From NCBI GenBank assembly GCA_035575715.1, contig DATLXN010000014.1:83481-147480 (forward strand): DNA of 64,000 nt, given 5' to 3'. The notes below the pieces were generated by a model. It ran no database searches, was not told the origin of the DNA, and saw nothing but the letters and a program-made list of their open reading frames with translations. Positions 45,781 to 54,755 of the stretch are shown here, one piece after another. The stretch is from JACCSI01 sp035575715. Lineage in GTDB: Bacteria; Acidobacteriota; Vicinamibacteria; Vicinamibacterales; UBA2999. How positions within the stretch are numbered: the first letter of the stretch is position 1; every line of letters begins with the position of its first letter. A program made the position numbers and the translations under genes.

Positions 45781-47183
45781 CGACGGTCGACTGCCTCGTG
45801 ATCGGCGCCGGGCCCACTGGCCTCGGTGCGGCATGGCGCCTCGACGCGCTCGGCCATCCGGACTGGCTCCTCTGCGAAGCGGCCTCTGAGGCTGGCGGCC
45901 TCGCCGGGTCGGTGGTCGACGCGCACGGTTTCACCTGGGACTTTGGCGGCCACGTCCAGTTCAGCCACTACGATTACTTCGATGATTTGATGGACAGCCT
46001 GCTCGGCCCCGACGGCTGGTACTTCCATGATCGCGAGTCGTGGGTACGGGTGCGTGGACGCTTCGTCCCGTATCCGTTTCAGCTCAATCTTCAGAACCTG
46101 CCGGAGGACGATGCTGCCCGCGCCATCGTCGGACTCATTCATGCGGCGCAGCGCAGTGCCGGCAGCGCGCCCCACGACTTCGGTGCGTGGATTGACGCGA
46201 CCTTTGGTGCAGGCATCGCGTCGTTATTCATGCGGCCCTATAACACCAAGGTGTGGGCCCGCGATCCGGAACGGATGGCGTGGGACTGGATCGGCGATCG
46301 CGTCGCCCTTGTCGATTTGCCGCGCGTCGTCGAAAACTTGCGGCTCAATCGCGACGACGTGTCGTGGGGGCCGAACAATCGATTCCGCTTTCCTCAGCGC
46401 GGCGGGACAGGAGTCATCTGGCGCACGCTTGCGTCACGCCTCGAGCACCGCCATCCCGGGAAGTTCAAGTGGAACAGGCGTCTTGCCGCCGTGGACACCG
46501 CTCGTCGTCGCGCGACGTTTGACGATCACACCGAGGTCGCGTATCGCCGCATGATCAGCACGATCGCGATCGACGAACTGATCGCGATGAGCGACCTTGC
46601 GGCATCTTTGGCCGCAACCGCCGATGGCCTGGAGTATTCCTCGACGCATGTCATCGGCATTGGACTGCATGGGCGGCCCGGCCCGGAGCTGGCCAATAAA
46701 TGTTGGTTGTATTTCCCTGAGGATAATTGCCCGTTCTACCGGGTCACTCACTTCTCACACTACTCGCCGGCCAACGTTGCCGACCCGGCGGCGCAGTGGT
46801 CGCTGATGGCTGAAGTCGCTGAGTCGTCCTACCGTCCGCTGCGCGACCTCGACGTGGTTGCCGACACCGTGCGCGGATTGGTGAACACCGCTTTGATCGA
46901 CACCGCAGATGCGGTGCATCACACCTGGCATCGTCAACTCACACGCGGCTACCCGGTGCCTTCGCTCGATCGTGACTCGATCCTGGCGCAGCTTCGTCCC
47001 GCGCTTGAAGCACGCAATGTCTTTTCGCGTGGCCGTTTTGGGGCGTGGAAGTACGAGGTGTCGAACCAGGATCACAGTTTCGCGCAGGGCGTCGAAGTGA
47101 TCGATCACCTGTTGCACGGAGGCATCGAGGAAACGCTCGACAGCCCCAGCGTGGTCAACAGCCGGGTGCGGGTCAAACGGTGA
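45777..47183 (+). CDS. FAD-dependent oxidoreductase, UDP-galactopyranose mutase/amine oxidase-like
   Basis: A 468-residue flavoprotein. The dinucleotide-binding motif CLVIGAGPTGLGAAWRL (6-22) and DFGGHVQFSHYDYFDD near residue 58 are typical. FMRPYNTKVWARDPERMAWD is shared with the UDP-galactopyranose mutase/protoporphyrinogen oxidase-like proteins of polysaccharide loci. It may convert a nucleotide-sugar ring form. The open frame begins at 45642 within the preceding gene; the ATG at 45777 overlapping the previous TGA is chosen. Exact reaction uncertain. Confidence 0.82.
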   Translation: MTTVDCLVIGAGPTGLGAAWRLDALGHPDWLLCEAASEAGGLAGSVVDAHGFTWDFGGHVQFSHYDYFDDLMDSLLGPDGWYFHDRESWVRVRGRFVPYPFQLNLQNLPEDDAARAIVGLIHAAQRSAGSAPHDFGAWIDATFGAGIASLFMRPYNTKVWARDPERMAWDWIGDRVALVDLPRVVENLRLNRDDVSWGPNNRFRFPQRGGTGVIWRTLASRLEHRHPGKFKWNRRLAAVDTARRRATFDDHTEVAYRRMISTIAIDELIAMSDLAASLAATADGLEYSSTHVIGIGLHGRPGPELANKCWLYFPEDNCPFYRVTHFSHYSPANVADPAAQWSLMAEVAESSYRPLRDLDVVADTVRGLVNTALIDTADAVHHTWHRQLTRGYPVPSLDRDSILAQLRPALEARNVFSRGRFGAWKYEVSNQDHSFAQGVEVIDHLLHGGIEETLDSPSVVNSRVRVKR

Positions 47184-48358
47184 GCACCAACGTCGTCTAC
47201 GTGCTGCCGGACAAGATGGGCGGGATGCTCAACATTGTCGCGTCGCTGCTCGCACACCGCAGCAGCCCGGACCATCACGTGGTGTTGACCCATAACACCC
47301 TGTCGACCGATGCGCGATTTGCCCAGCCGCTGCAGGCGGCGACTCAGACCACCGTCGAATACACGTTGCCGGTCGAGAATATTCACGCGGTGCTGCGTCG
47401 TCTGCGCGACGCGCTGCCGCCGGGCGGCGGTGTGTTGGTCAGCAACGACCTGTTAGAGTTGGCGCTACTGCATGTGCACGATCCGGGGCGCATGGTCGTG
47501 CAGATCCTGCACGGCGATCATGACTACTACTACGACCTCGCCGTGCGGCACGACAGCGTCATCGACGTGTTCGTCGCGTATGGTCGCTCGATGTTCGACG
47601 GATTGCGCGCACGCTTGCCACACCGCACCGGCGACATTTACCACTTGCCATATGGAGTGCCGCTGCCGGCGACGACGCGCCAGCCGGTAGCGGGCCCGCT
47701 GCGGTTGTTGTTTGCCGGTCGGCTCGACCACGGCCAGAAAGGTGTGTTCGATCTCCCGGTGATTGCTCGCCTGTTACGGGAGCGCGGGATCGATTATCGG
47801 TGGACGATCATCGGCGGCGGCCCGGATGAGGCCCAGTTGCGCAGCATGTGGACAAACGGTGACGTGGACTGGCGCGGCGTCTTGATGCATGCCGACGTGT
47901 TGCGCGCGCTGCCTGAGTTCGACGTCTTTGTCTTACCGACTCGCGCCGAAGGGTTCTCGGTTGCGCTGGTCGAAGCCATGGGGGCTGGGCTGGTGCCGGT
48001 GATCAGTGATATTCCGAGCGGGGTACCCGAGGTGATCGAAGACGGCGTCAACGGGTTTACGCCGACGGTTGGCGATAACGCGGGATTTGCCGAGGCGATC
48101 GCCACCGTTGCCGCAGATCGTGCCCGGCTCGAGGCGATGAGTACAGCGGCGCGCGACATGGTGGCGACGCGCTTCAACGTCAGCGACCGGATTGCCGCCT
48201 ACGAAGCGCTCTACGACCGGTGGCGTGAATTGCGGCGGCCGCGCGGCGCACAGGTGCCGTTGCCGTACGGCAGCCGGCTCGATCGGTCCTGGGTTCCTAA
48301 CCCGGTCGTCCGCACCATCCGTACCGCGATGCGACGGGCGCAGGGGAAGCCGATATGA
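47180..48358 (+). CDS. Family 4 glycosyltransferase
   Basis: A 392-residue GT-B enzyme. MSTNVVYVLPDKMGGMLNIV opens the acceptor domain; the donor domain has LLFAGRLDHGQKGVFDLPVI, WTIIGGGPDEAQL and the EX7E motif in EGFSVALVEAMGAGLVPVIS. The GTG start overlaps the flavoprotein stop. A sugar transferase for the polymer; donor unknown. Confidence 0.88.
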   Translation: MSTNVVYVLPDKMGGMLNIVASLLAHRSSPDHHVVLTHNTLSTDARFAQPLQAATQTTVEYTLPVENIHAVLRRLRDALPPGGGVLVSNDLLELALLHVHDPGRMVVQILHGDHDYYYDLAVRHDSVIDVFVAYGRSMFDGLRARLPHRTGDIYHLPYGVPLPATTRQPVAGPLRLLFAGRLDHGQKGVFDLPVIARLLRERGIDYRWTIIGGGPDEAQLRSMWTNGDVDWRGVLMHADVLRALPEFDVFVLPTRAEGFSVALVEAMGAGLVPVISDIPSGVPEVIEDGVNGFTPTVGDNAGFAEAIATVAADRARLEAMSTAARDMVATRFNVSDRIAAYEALYDRWRELRRPRGAQVPLPYGSRLDRSWVPNPVVRTIRTAMRRAQGKPI

Positions 48359-49140
48359 AGGTGATGATCCTGTGCGGCGGGATGGGCACTCGCCTCGGCG
48401 GGGCGAATGGCGACTTGCCGAAACCGATGGTGCCGATCGGCGGGCGCCCCATCCTATGGCACATCATGAAGGGCTTCGCCCACGTCGGCTTCAACGACTT
48501 CGTGCTGTGCCTCGGCTATCGCTCCGACGTGATTAAGCAATATTTCCTGAACCTGGCGTCGATGATTCACGACGTCACGATCGATATGGCCACCAAGACG
48601 GCGCTCGTCGCGCCGTCCGCGGATGAATCGCAGTGGCGGCTGACGCTTGCCGAGACTGGTGTCGACAGCATGACCGGGTATCGCATTCGCCGCGCTGCCG
48701 TCCACCTCGATCCCCAGGACGACATCTTTGCCGTCACTTACGGCGACGGAGTGACCGATCTCGATTTCAGGAAGGTGGTTGCTTTTCATCGCTCGCACGG
48801 TAGGTTGGCGACCGTGACCGCCGTTCATCCGCCCGGTCGATTCGGGGAGTTGCAGGTGCGCAGCGGCGGCGGCGTCTCCGAGTTCAACGAGAAGCCGCAA
48901 GTCACAGCCGGCTGGATCAGCGGCGGCTTTTTCGTGTTTTCGCGAGCCGTGCTGGATCGCATCGCCGACGACCCGTCGGTCATGCTCGAGGAGCAGCCGC
49001 TGCAGCAGCTCGCGCGTGACGGCCAATTGATGGCTTACGCGCACGATGGCTTTTGGTATTGCATGGATACGCCGCGTGACTTGCAGCAGCTGTCACGGCT
49101 GTGGACCAATAGTGCGCCGTGGGCGACGTGGACGCGCTGA
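48355..49140 (+). CDS. rfbF: Glucose-1-phosphate cytidylyltransferase
   Basis: A 261-residue nucleotidyltransferase. MKVMILCGGMGTRLGG carries the nucleotide-binding signature, followed by LPKPMVPIGGRPILWHIMKG and YGDGVTDLDFRKVV. This is the RfbF/DdhA type, which makes CDP-glucose, first step of CDP-deoxysugar synthesis. It overlaps the preceding gene by 4 bases and the next, the CDP-glucose dehydratase, by 22 bases, which supports the specific assignment. Confidence 0.92.
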   Translation: MKVMILCGGMGTRLGGANGDLPKPMVPIGGRPILWHIMKGFAHVGFNDFVLCLGYRSDVIKQYFLNLASMIHDVTIDMATKTALVAPSADESQWRLTLAETGVDSMTGYRIRRAAVHLDPQDDIFAVTYGDGVTDLDFRKVVAFHRSHGRLATVTAVHPPGRFGELQVRSGGGVSEFNEKPQVTAGWISGGFFVFSRAVLDRIADDPSVMLEEQPLQQLARDGQLMAYAHDGFWYCMDTPRDLQQLSRLWTNSAPWATWTR

Positions 49141-50216
49141 CTGCGCGGTGGCGCCAGGCCCTTCGCGGCCGGCGGGTGCTGCTGACCGGCCATACCGGGT
49201 TCAAAGGGAGCTGGCTGGCGCTGTGGCTCGCCGAGCTCGGCGCGCAGGTGACCGGCTTTGCCTTGCCGCCGGTACCCGGGCGAACCCTCTTTGCCGACGC
49301 TCACGTCGACCGCGTGCTCAACCACATCGAGGGAGACATCCGTGACCGATCCGCGTTCGAGGATGCGTGGCTGAAGGCGCGGCCAGAATTGGTGTTTCAC
49401 CTCGCGGCGCAAGCGGTGGTTCGCGAAAGCTACCGCGATCCACTGACGACGCTCACCACCAACGCGATCGGAACGGCGCATGTGCTCGATCTCGCCCGTC
49501 AGCATCCGGCTGACCTGGCCGGGCTGGTGTTGATTACGAGTGACAAGTGCTATGAAAACCACGAGTGGGATCGCGGTTATCACGAGCGCGACGAACTTGG
49601 CGGTCACGATCCATACAGCGCGAGCAAGGCCGCGGCGGAACTGATTATCAGCAGTTACCGGCGCAGCTTTTTTGGTGATCGGGCGGTTGGTGTCGCAAGT
49701 GCGCGTGCCGGCAACGTCATCGGCGGCGGCGATTGGTCCGTTGACCGGATCGTGCCCGACGCCATTCGCGCCCTCGAAGCCAACCAACCCATCATCGTGC
49801 GCAGCCCCACGGCGGTTCGGCCGTGGCAACACGTGCTCGAGCCGTTGTCCGGCTATCTCACGCTGGCCTCGCGTTTCGTGACCGGCACGCGCGAAGAACG
49901 GGAGCGCACCGCGCAGGCGTGGAATTTCGGTCCGACCAGGGATCACACGCGCACGGTCAGCGAGCTGGTCAACACCATCGTGAAGCTGTGGGGCGCCGGC
50001 GATTGGAGAGATGGGTCACGCCCCGACGACCCGCATGAAGCGACGCTCTTACGGCTCGACATCACGAAAGCTGAAGCGGAACTGTCGTGGCGTCCGCGTT
50101 GGTCGTTTGAGCAGTCGATCACCGCCACAGTGGAGTGGTACACGGCTCGCGCGCGGGGCGAGGGTGTCGCTGCTCTGTGTCGCCGTCAAATTGCGGATTA
50201 CGAGGCGTCGGCGTGA
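49119..50216 (+). CDS. rfbG: CDP-glucose 4,6-dehydratase
   Basis: A 365-residue extended SDR enzyme. The NAD motif is VLLTGHTGFKGSWLALWLAE, followed by FHLAAQAVVRESYRDPLTTL, ITSDKCYENHEW and DPYSASKAAAELI with the Tyr-x3-Lys pair. ARAGNVIGGGDWSVDRIVPD is diagnostic for RfbG. It forms CDP-4-dehydro-6-deoxy-glucose. GTG start inside the end of rfbF. The next genes (epimerase-like and reductase-like) probably process its product. Confidence 0.93.
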   Translation: MGDVDALTARWRQALRGRRVLLTGHTGFKGSWLALWLAELGAQVTGFALPPVPGRTLFADAHVDRVLNHIEGDIRDRSAFEDAWLKARPELVFHLAAQAVVRESYRDPLTTLTTNAIGTAHVLDLARQHPADLAGLVLITSDKCYENHEWDRGYHERDELGGHDPYSASKAAAELIISSYRRSFFGDRAVGVASARAGNVIGGGDWSVDRIVPDAIRALEANQPIIVRSPTAVRPWQHVLEPLSGYLTLASRFVTGTREERERTAQAWNFGPTRDHTRTVSELVNTIVKLWGAGDWRDGSRPDDPHEATLLRLDITKAEAELSWRPRWSFEQSITATVEWYTARARGEGVAALCRRQIADYEASA

Positions 50217-50665
50217 GTGACCTGATCGACGGTGTGCGCTGCCGTCCGCTGGATGCGTTCACCGACAGCCGCGGTGTGTTGATGCGGATGGTGCGCGCCG
50301 ATGACCCCGGTTTCGCCGGCTTCGGCGAAATTTACTTCAGTGGCGTCGATCAGGGCGCGATCAAGGCGTGGCGTCGTCACAACCGATCGACGTCACAGTT
50401 CGCGGTGCCGATTGGCGCTATTCAACTGGTGATGTTCGACGATCGCCCGGGCTCGGCAACCTGCGGAGCAGTAATGGTGATTGAAACTGGACGCCATCAC
50501 TACCAGCTGATTACCATCCCGCCGGGCGTTTGGAATGGCTTTCGTGGGCGCGGTCCCGGCCTCTCTCTGGTCGCCAACTGCGCTTCATTGGCTCACGACC
50601 CCGCTGAATCCGATCGCCTCGAGCCAACGAGCGCGAAGATTCCATTCGAGTGGAGCGCGCCCTGA
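50213..50665 (+). CDS. dTDP/CDP-4-dehydro-6-deoxysugar 3,5-epimerase-like cupin
   Basis: A 150-residue RmlC-like cupin. SDLIDGVRCRPLDAFTDSRG, FGEIYFSGVDQGAIKAWRRH and ITIPPGVWNGFRGRGPGLSL are in the positions of the RmlC fold. A catalytic His is present in the RRHN stretch, but some RmlC residues differ (the usual HxH motif is not obvious). It probably epimerises the RfbG product. GTG start overlaps the rfbG stop; its own end overlaps the next gene by 16 bases. Confidence 0.78.
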   Translation: MSDLIDGVRCRPLDAFTDSRGVLMRMVRADDPGFAGFGEIYFSGVDQGAIKAWRRHNRSTSQFAVPIGAIQLVMFDDRPGSATCGAVMVIETGRHHYQLITIPPGVWNGFRGRGPGLSLVANCASLAHDPAESDRLEPTSAKIPFEWSAP

Positions 50666-51609
50666 GCAGCGGGGTGCGCGGCGCGGTGGCCCTGGTCACC
50701 GGCGCGACTGGGTTTCTGGGCACGCATTTGGTGCGCGCGCTGTCGAGCAGCGGCGCCCGGGTGCACGCGATCTCGCGGGTGGCGCGCGATGGCCGTGATG
50801 AGAGAGCGATCTGGCACCGCGCTGACCTTGTCGATCGCAGCGAGGTCGCGGCCGTATTCGAAGCGACCCGTCCCGATCTGGTGTTCCACCTCGCCGCATA
50901 TGGTGCACAGCCTGACGAGCGGGACTCCGAAGCGATGTTCGATACCAACGTGCTCGGGTCGTGGAACGTCTGGACCAGCATGACGCCGTCAGTGCGTCGG
51001 TTGATCATGGCGGGAACGCCGGCCGAGTACGGACCGCAATCGGAGCCTGCGCGCGAGCGTTCGTTTCATGCACCCGTTGGTGCGTATGGCGCGACGAAAC
51101 ACGCAGCGGTCGTCCTGATCGCGGGACTCGCACGCGCGGCTCATCGCGAAACCGTGATTGTCCGCCCCTACGGTGCCTACGGGCCGGGCGACGACTCGCA
51201 GCGCGTCATTCCGTCAGTGATCCGAGGGCTGCTCCGCGGTGAGACAGTGGCAGTGACTGACGGCAGCGCCCGGCGCGACTTCCTGTACATCGACGATCAC
51301 ATCGACGCCCTGATCCGTGCCGCGACCACGCCGTCACTCGCGCCTGGTGCGACCTTCAACATCGGCAGTGGGGAAGGGATCGCGTTGCGCGACGCGTTCA
51401 GTCAGATTGCCGCAGCAGTCAACGGTCCCGGCTCGCTCGCGTTGGGTGCCAGGGAGTATCGCAGCGACGACCTTCGCGACATCATCGCCGAGATCGAGGT
51501 GGCGCGCCGCGAACTGGGATTTGAGCCGCGCACGCCCTTCGCCGATGGCATCGCGCGCACGGCGGCGTGGATGCGTCAGCACCTCGCCTCGGAGACATCG
51601 ACACGGTGA
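50650..51609 (+). CDS. NAD-dependent epimerase/reductase
   Basis: A 319-residue extended SDR protein. The motif ALVTGATGFLGTHLVRALSS, then FHLAAYGAQPDERDSEAMFD, MAGTPAEYGPQ and YGATKHAAVVLIAG with Tyr-x3-Lys. VRPYGAYGPGDDSQRVIPSV and RRDFLYIDDHIDALIRA are typical of sugar-nucleotide epimerases/4-reductases. As last gene of the CDP-sugar set it likely reduces the 4-keto group. GTG start at 50650. The exact product is not determined. Confidence 0.85.
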   Translation: MERALSSGVRGAVALVTGATGFLGTHLVRALSSSGARVHAISRVARDGRDERAIWHRADLVDRSEVAAVFEATRPDLVFHLAAYGAQPDERDSEAMFDTNVLGSWNVWTSMTPSVRRLIMAGTPAEYGPQSEPARERSFHAPVGAYGATKHAAVVLIAGLARAAHRETVIVRPYGAYGPGDDSQRVIPSVIRGLLRGETVAVTDGSARRDFLYIDDHIDALIRAATTPSLAPGATFNIGSGEGIALRDAFSQIAAAVNGPGSLALGAREYRSDDLRDIIAEIEVARRELGFEPRTPFADGIARTAAWMRQHLASETSTR

Positions 51610-52562
51610 GTAGGGCCCCCGCGGTAAGCGTCTTGATGACGTCGTACAACCGGGAACGTTACATCGCTGCGGCAATCGAGAGTGTGCTGTCGCAACGTTT
51701 TCCCGATTTCGAGCTGGTCATTACCGACAACTGCTCAACTGACGGGACTCTGGCCATTGCGCAACGCTACGCCGCGATCGATCCGCGGATTCGCCTGACC
51801 GTCAACGAACGCAATCTCGGCCAGTTCGGTAATCGCAATCGCGCGGCGTCACTGGCGCGGGGCCGCTACCTGAAATACCACGACTCCGACGACCTGATGT
51901 ATCCGCATTGCCTGGAGATGATGGTGCCGCTTCTCGAGCAGCACCCGGCGGCGGGATTCGCGCTGTCAGCGGCGCGGCCGTGGTCCGGCGGGCCGGTGCC
52001 GATGCTGCTGTCACCGCAGCAGGCTTATGAACGCGAGTACCTCGGTTTCGGCTTGTTCATGGGTGGCCCGGCGTGTGGGCTCTACCGCGCCGAAACGTTC
52101 GGCGCGCTCGGCGGCTTTCCTGAAGAAGGGGTGTTTTCGGACCACCTCTTTCTGATGAAGGCCTGCGCGCACTACCCGGTGTTGTTAGTCCCTGCTGATT
52201 TGTTCTGGTACCGCCTCCACGAGGGCCAGGAATTCGCCAGCAAAAATGTGGCGCAGGAGTACGCCCGCCTTCCTGGGTATGTCTGGCGGATGCTGTCGAG
52301 TGATGAGAATCCGCTGTCCCCGACGCAGACCGAAGCGGCGCGTCACACCTTTGCGTGGAATGTAGCCAAGCAGACCTGGCGCGATCTCCGCGCACGGCGC
52401 TTGGCTTTGGCCGCCTACCGCCTACGCCACACCGGCCTCACCGTGGCCGACTGGGCGCGGTACTTTCGTCGGCCGTCGCGATCGGCGCTGGCCGGCACCC
52501 CGGTCAGTAGCGACGGCGAGGCGTTGACGCCGGACTGGGTCCGCCTCCCCGGGCGGCGCTGA
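51606..52562 (+). CDS. Family 2 glycosyltransferase
   Basis: A 318-residue GT-A enzyme. VSVLMTSYNRERYIAAAIES and LVITDNCSTDGTLAIAQRYA form the nucleotide-binding site and HDSDDLMYPHCLEMMVPLLE contains a DxD-like acidic motif. No membrane segment. The GTG at 51606 overlaps the preceding TGA; the frame further upstream is in the previous gene. It adds a sugar in the cytoplasm. The 65-base gap that follows contains nothing I can identify. Confidence 0.87.
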   Translation: MSRAPAVSVLMTSYNRERYIAAAIESVLSQRFPDFELVITDNCSTDGTLAIAQRYAAIDPRIRLTVNERNLGQFGNRNRAASLARGRYLKYHDSDDLMYPHCLEMMVPLLEQHPAAGFALSAARPWSGGPVPMLLSPQQAYEREYLGFGLFMGGPACGLYRAETFGALGGFPEEGVFSDHLFLMKACAHYPVLLVPADLFWYRLHEGQEFASKNVAQEYARLPGYVWRMLSSDENPLSPTQTEAARHTFAWNVAKQTWRDLRARRLALAAYRLRHTGLTVADWARYFRRPSRSALAGTPVSSDGEALTPDWVRLPGRR

Positions 52563-52627
52563 TTGTGGGTGCGTCATTGTCCCAATGGTGTGCCCGGTGA
52601 ATTCACGCCAGCCAGCAGGCAGCTGAC

Positions 52628-53956
52628 GTGCGGATCGTTCAGGCGGTCGGTTGGTACCTGCCCGACTCGGTCGGCGGCACGGAACTCTACGTCGGCCAGC
52701 TTGCGCGATGTCTGCAGTCGCAAGGTCACGAGGTGCTGGTAGCGGCGCCTCAAGCCGGCCTCGCGACCGCGCACTCGTACGAGATCAACGGCGTGCCCGT
52801 TTATCGCTATCCCATTCCGGTGTCCTTGACACGGGCGGAAGCGAGGGGCGATTCAGTCTCTGTCGGCGCGGCCGAATTTCATGCCTGGCTGGCCAGGGTG
52901 AAGCCAGATATCCTGCATACCCACACCTTCGTCACCGGGCTCGGGCTCGCCGAAATCAAAGCGGCAAAGCAACTCGGCGCACGCGTCGTCTCGACAACCC
53001 ACGCCGCCAGTTTGTGGTTCACCTGTGAGCGCGGCACACTGCTACACGACGGGGTTGCGCTCTGCGACGGCGTGACTCGCGTCCACCGATGTGCTGCCTG
53101 TGCGCTCAAGCACCGTGGCGTGCCGAACGCCCTTGCCGCGGGGCTGGCACACATTCCACTGGAGGCGTCGCGCGTCGCCGCTCGGATTCCTGGGCGCGCC
53201 GCCACTGCGTTGGCCATGCCCAGTCTGATCGAGGGCAACATGATGCGCCAGAATGAGCTGTTCGCGGTGGCTGACCACCTTGTGGTGCTGAGCGATTTTG
53301 CTGCGCGGGTGCTGCTCGCCAATGGCGCGCCGCCCGCGAAAGTGGTCGTTAACCGATTGGGAGTGGCGCGCGACGCGGTGACTACCTGCCCCTCCGGGCG
53401 TGCGGTGCGTGACCCGCAACGGCCGGTGACTGTGGGTTACGTGGGTCGAGTCGAAAGTATCAAAGGACTCGACGACTTCGTTCACGCGGTTCTGTCCTTG
53501 GCCAAGTCAGTGCGCCTACGGGCGCGAATCGTCGCCATAACCTCGTCCCCTGCCGATCGCGAACACTTGGCCGCACTGGAGGCCACGGCTGCCAACGATT
53601 CGAGAATTACCTTCGACCGCGCCTGCTCGCAACCGGAAGTGTGGGCCATGCTCGGTGAGATCGACGTACTCTGCTGTCCCTCACGGGTCGTGGAAGGCGG
53701 GCCGACTGTCGCCTTAGAGGCGTACGCCGTGGGCACGCCGGTGATCGGTAGCGCCCTACCGGCACTCAACGAAGTGGTGCAACACGGGATCAACGGGGCG
53801 CTGTTCCCGCCCGGTGATCGCCCCGCATTGACCCGCCTGCTCGAGCGCATCGCGGCGAACCCCGCATCGACGATCGATCAATGGCGCACCTCCCCGCATA
53901 CACCGCGAACATTCGATCAGGTGTGCGCTGAATACGTGCGGTTGTACCAAGCGTGA
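52628..53956 (+). CDS. Family 4 glycosyltransferase
   Basis: A 442-residue GT-B enzyme. MRIVQAVGWYLPDSVGGTEL and YVGQLARCLQSQGHEVLVAA form the acceptor side with the Gly-Gly-Thr-Glu motif. VGYVGRVESIKGLDDFVHAV and CPSRVVEGGPTVALEAYAVG (EX7E) form the donor side. A Cys-rich stretch (HRCAACALKHRGVP) in the middle is less usual. GTG start; the first gene after a small gap. Confidence 0.87.
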   Translation: MRIVQAVGWYLPDSVGGTELYVGQLARCLQSQGHEVLVAAPQAGLATAHSYEINGVPVYRYPIPVSLTRAEARGDSVSVGAAEFHAWLARVKPDILHTHTFVTGLGLAEIKAAKQLGARVVSTTHAASLWFTCERGTLLHDGVALCDGVTRVHRCAACALKHRGVPNALAAGLAHIPLEASRVAARIPGRAATALAMPSLIEGNMMRQNELFAVADHLVVLSDFAARVLLANGAPPAKVVVNRLGVARDAVTTCPSGRAVRDPQRPVTVGYVGRVESIKGLDDFVHAVLSLAKSVRLRARIVAITSSPADREHLAALEATAANDSRITFDRACSQPEVWAMLGEIDVLCCPSRVVEGGPTVALEAYAVGTPVIGSALPALNEVVQHGINGALFPPGDRPALTRLLERIAANPASTIDQWRTSPHTPRTFDQVCAEYVRLYQA

Positions 53957-54691
53957 GGCATTTTATCCGCCGTGTCGGGAAGCGATTGATGGGGCCGCGG
54001 CTGACCACCGCGGTGCGCGTTCGAACGCGGCATGCGGACCTGCCCGACTGGGGCAATTTGCGACGGACATCCCCCTTCTCTGAGCAGTTTGGTTTTGACC
54101 GCGGAACCCTCCATCGATCGTTTTTATCTCCACCGCTTTCTCGAGGAGCACCGCTCGGACATCACCGGCGACGTACTGGAAATCCAAGTCCCTGGGTACA
54201 CCAGGCAATTCGGCATCGACGTGCGCACGTCTCACACCGTCGATATCGTCTCAGAGTTTTCACCGACTTTTCAGTGCGACCTGGCCAATGCCGACGGCCA
54301 CATCCCTTCGGTGGCGTACGACTGCTTTTTGCTGCCAAACACGCTGCAGCACCTCAAACACATCGACGGTGCCTTGCGCCAGGCGTTCCGCGTTCTGAAA
54401 CCGGGCGGCGTGATCCTTGCGTCAGCTGCCGGGCTATTACGCCTGACCTCGGCGTCAGACGATTACTGGCGACTGTCGCCTGCCGGATGGCGGGAGTTGA
54501 CCGCCGGGGCCTGGCCGAACGCGGAGATCGCCATTTCCGCTCACGGCAATTGCCTGTCTGCGGCCGCAGCAATCTATGGGCTGGCAGTTGAGGAACTCGA
54601 CACGCGTGAGCTCGTAGTGCAAGACGAACGCTTTCCCGTGCTCATTACGATCCGCTGCCAAAAGCCGGCGGCGCCGCAGGACGCGACATGA
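53953..54691 (+). pseudogene. SAM-dependent methyltransferase gene split by a frameshift
   Basis: Two frames together form a methyltransferase. The first (GTG 53953) gives WGNLRRTSPFSEQFGFDRGT and then nonsense. The second resumes with SIDRFYLHRFLEEHRSDITG, VLEIQVPGYTRQFG, CFLLPNTLQHLKHIDGALRQ, AFRVLKPGGVILASAAGLLR. Removing one C from the CCC run at 54107-54109 restores a continuous protein of about 245 residues. The region resembles type-11 methyltransferases with an FDRGTPIDRYY-like start. It may be inactivated, read by slippage, or a sequence error. Genes on both sides are intact. Confidence 0.72.
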
Positions 54692-54755
54692 CCGGCGTGT
54701 TTCAGCTGCGGATTGCTCTGCACGAACAACACTTCAACTTCGTGCTGCAAAAGCC

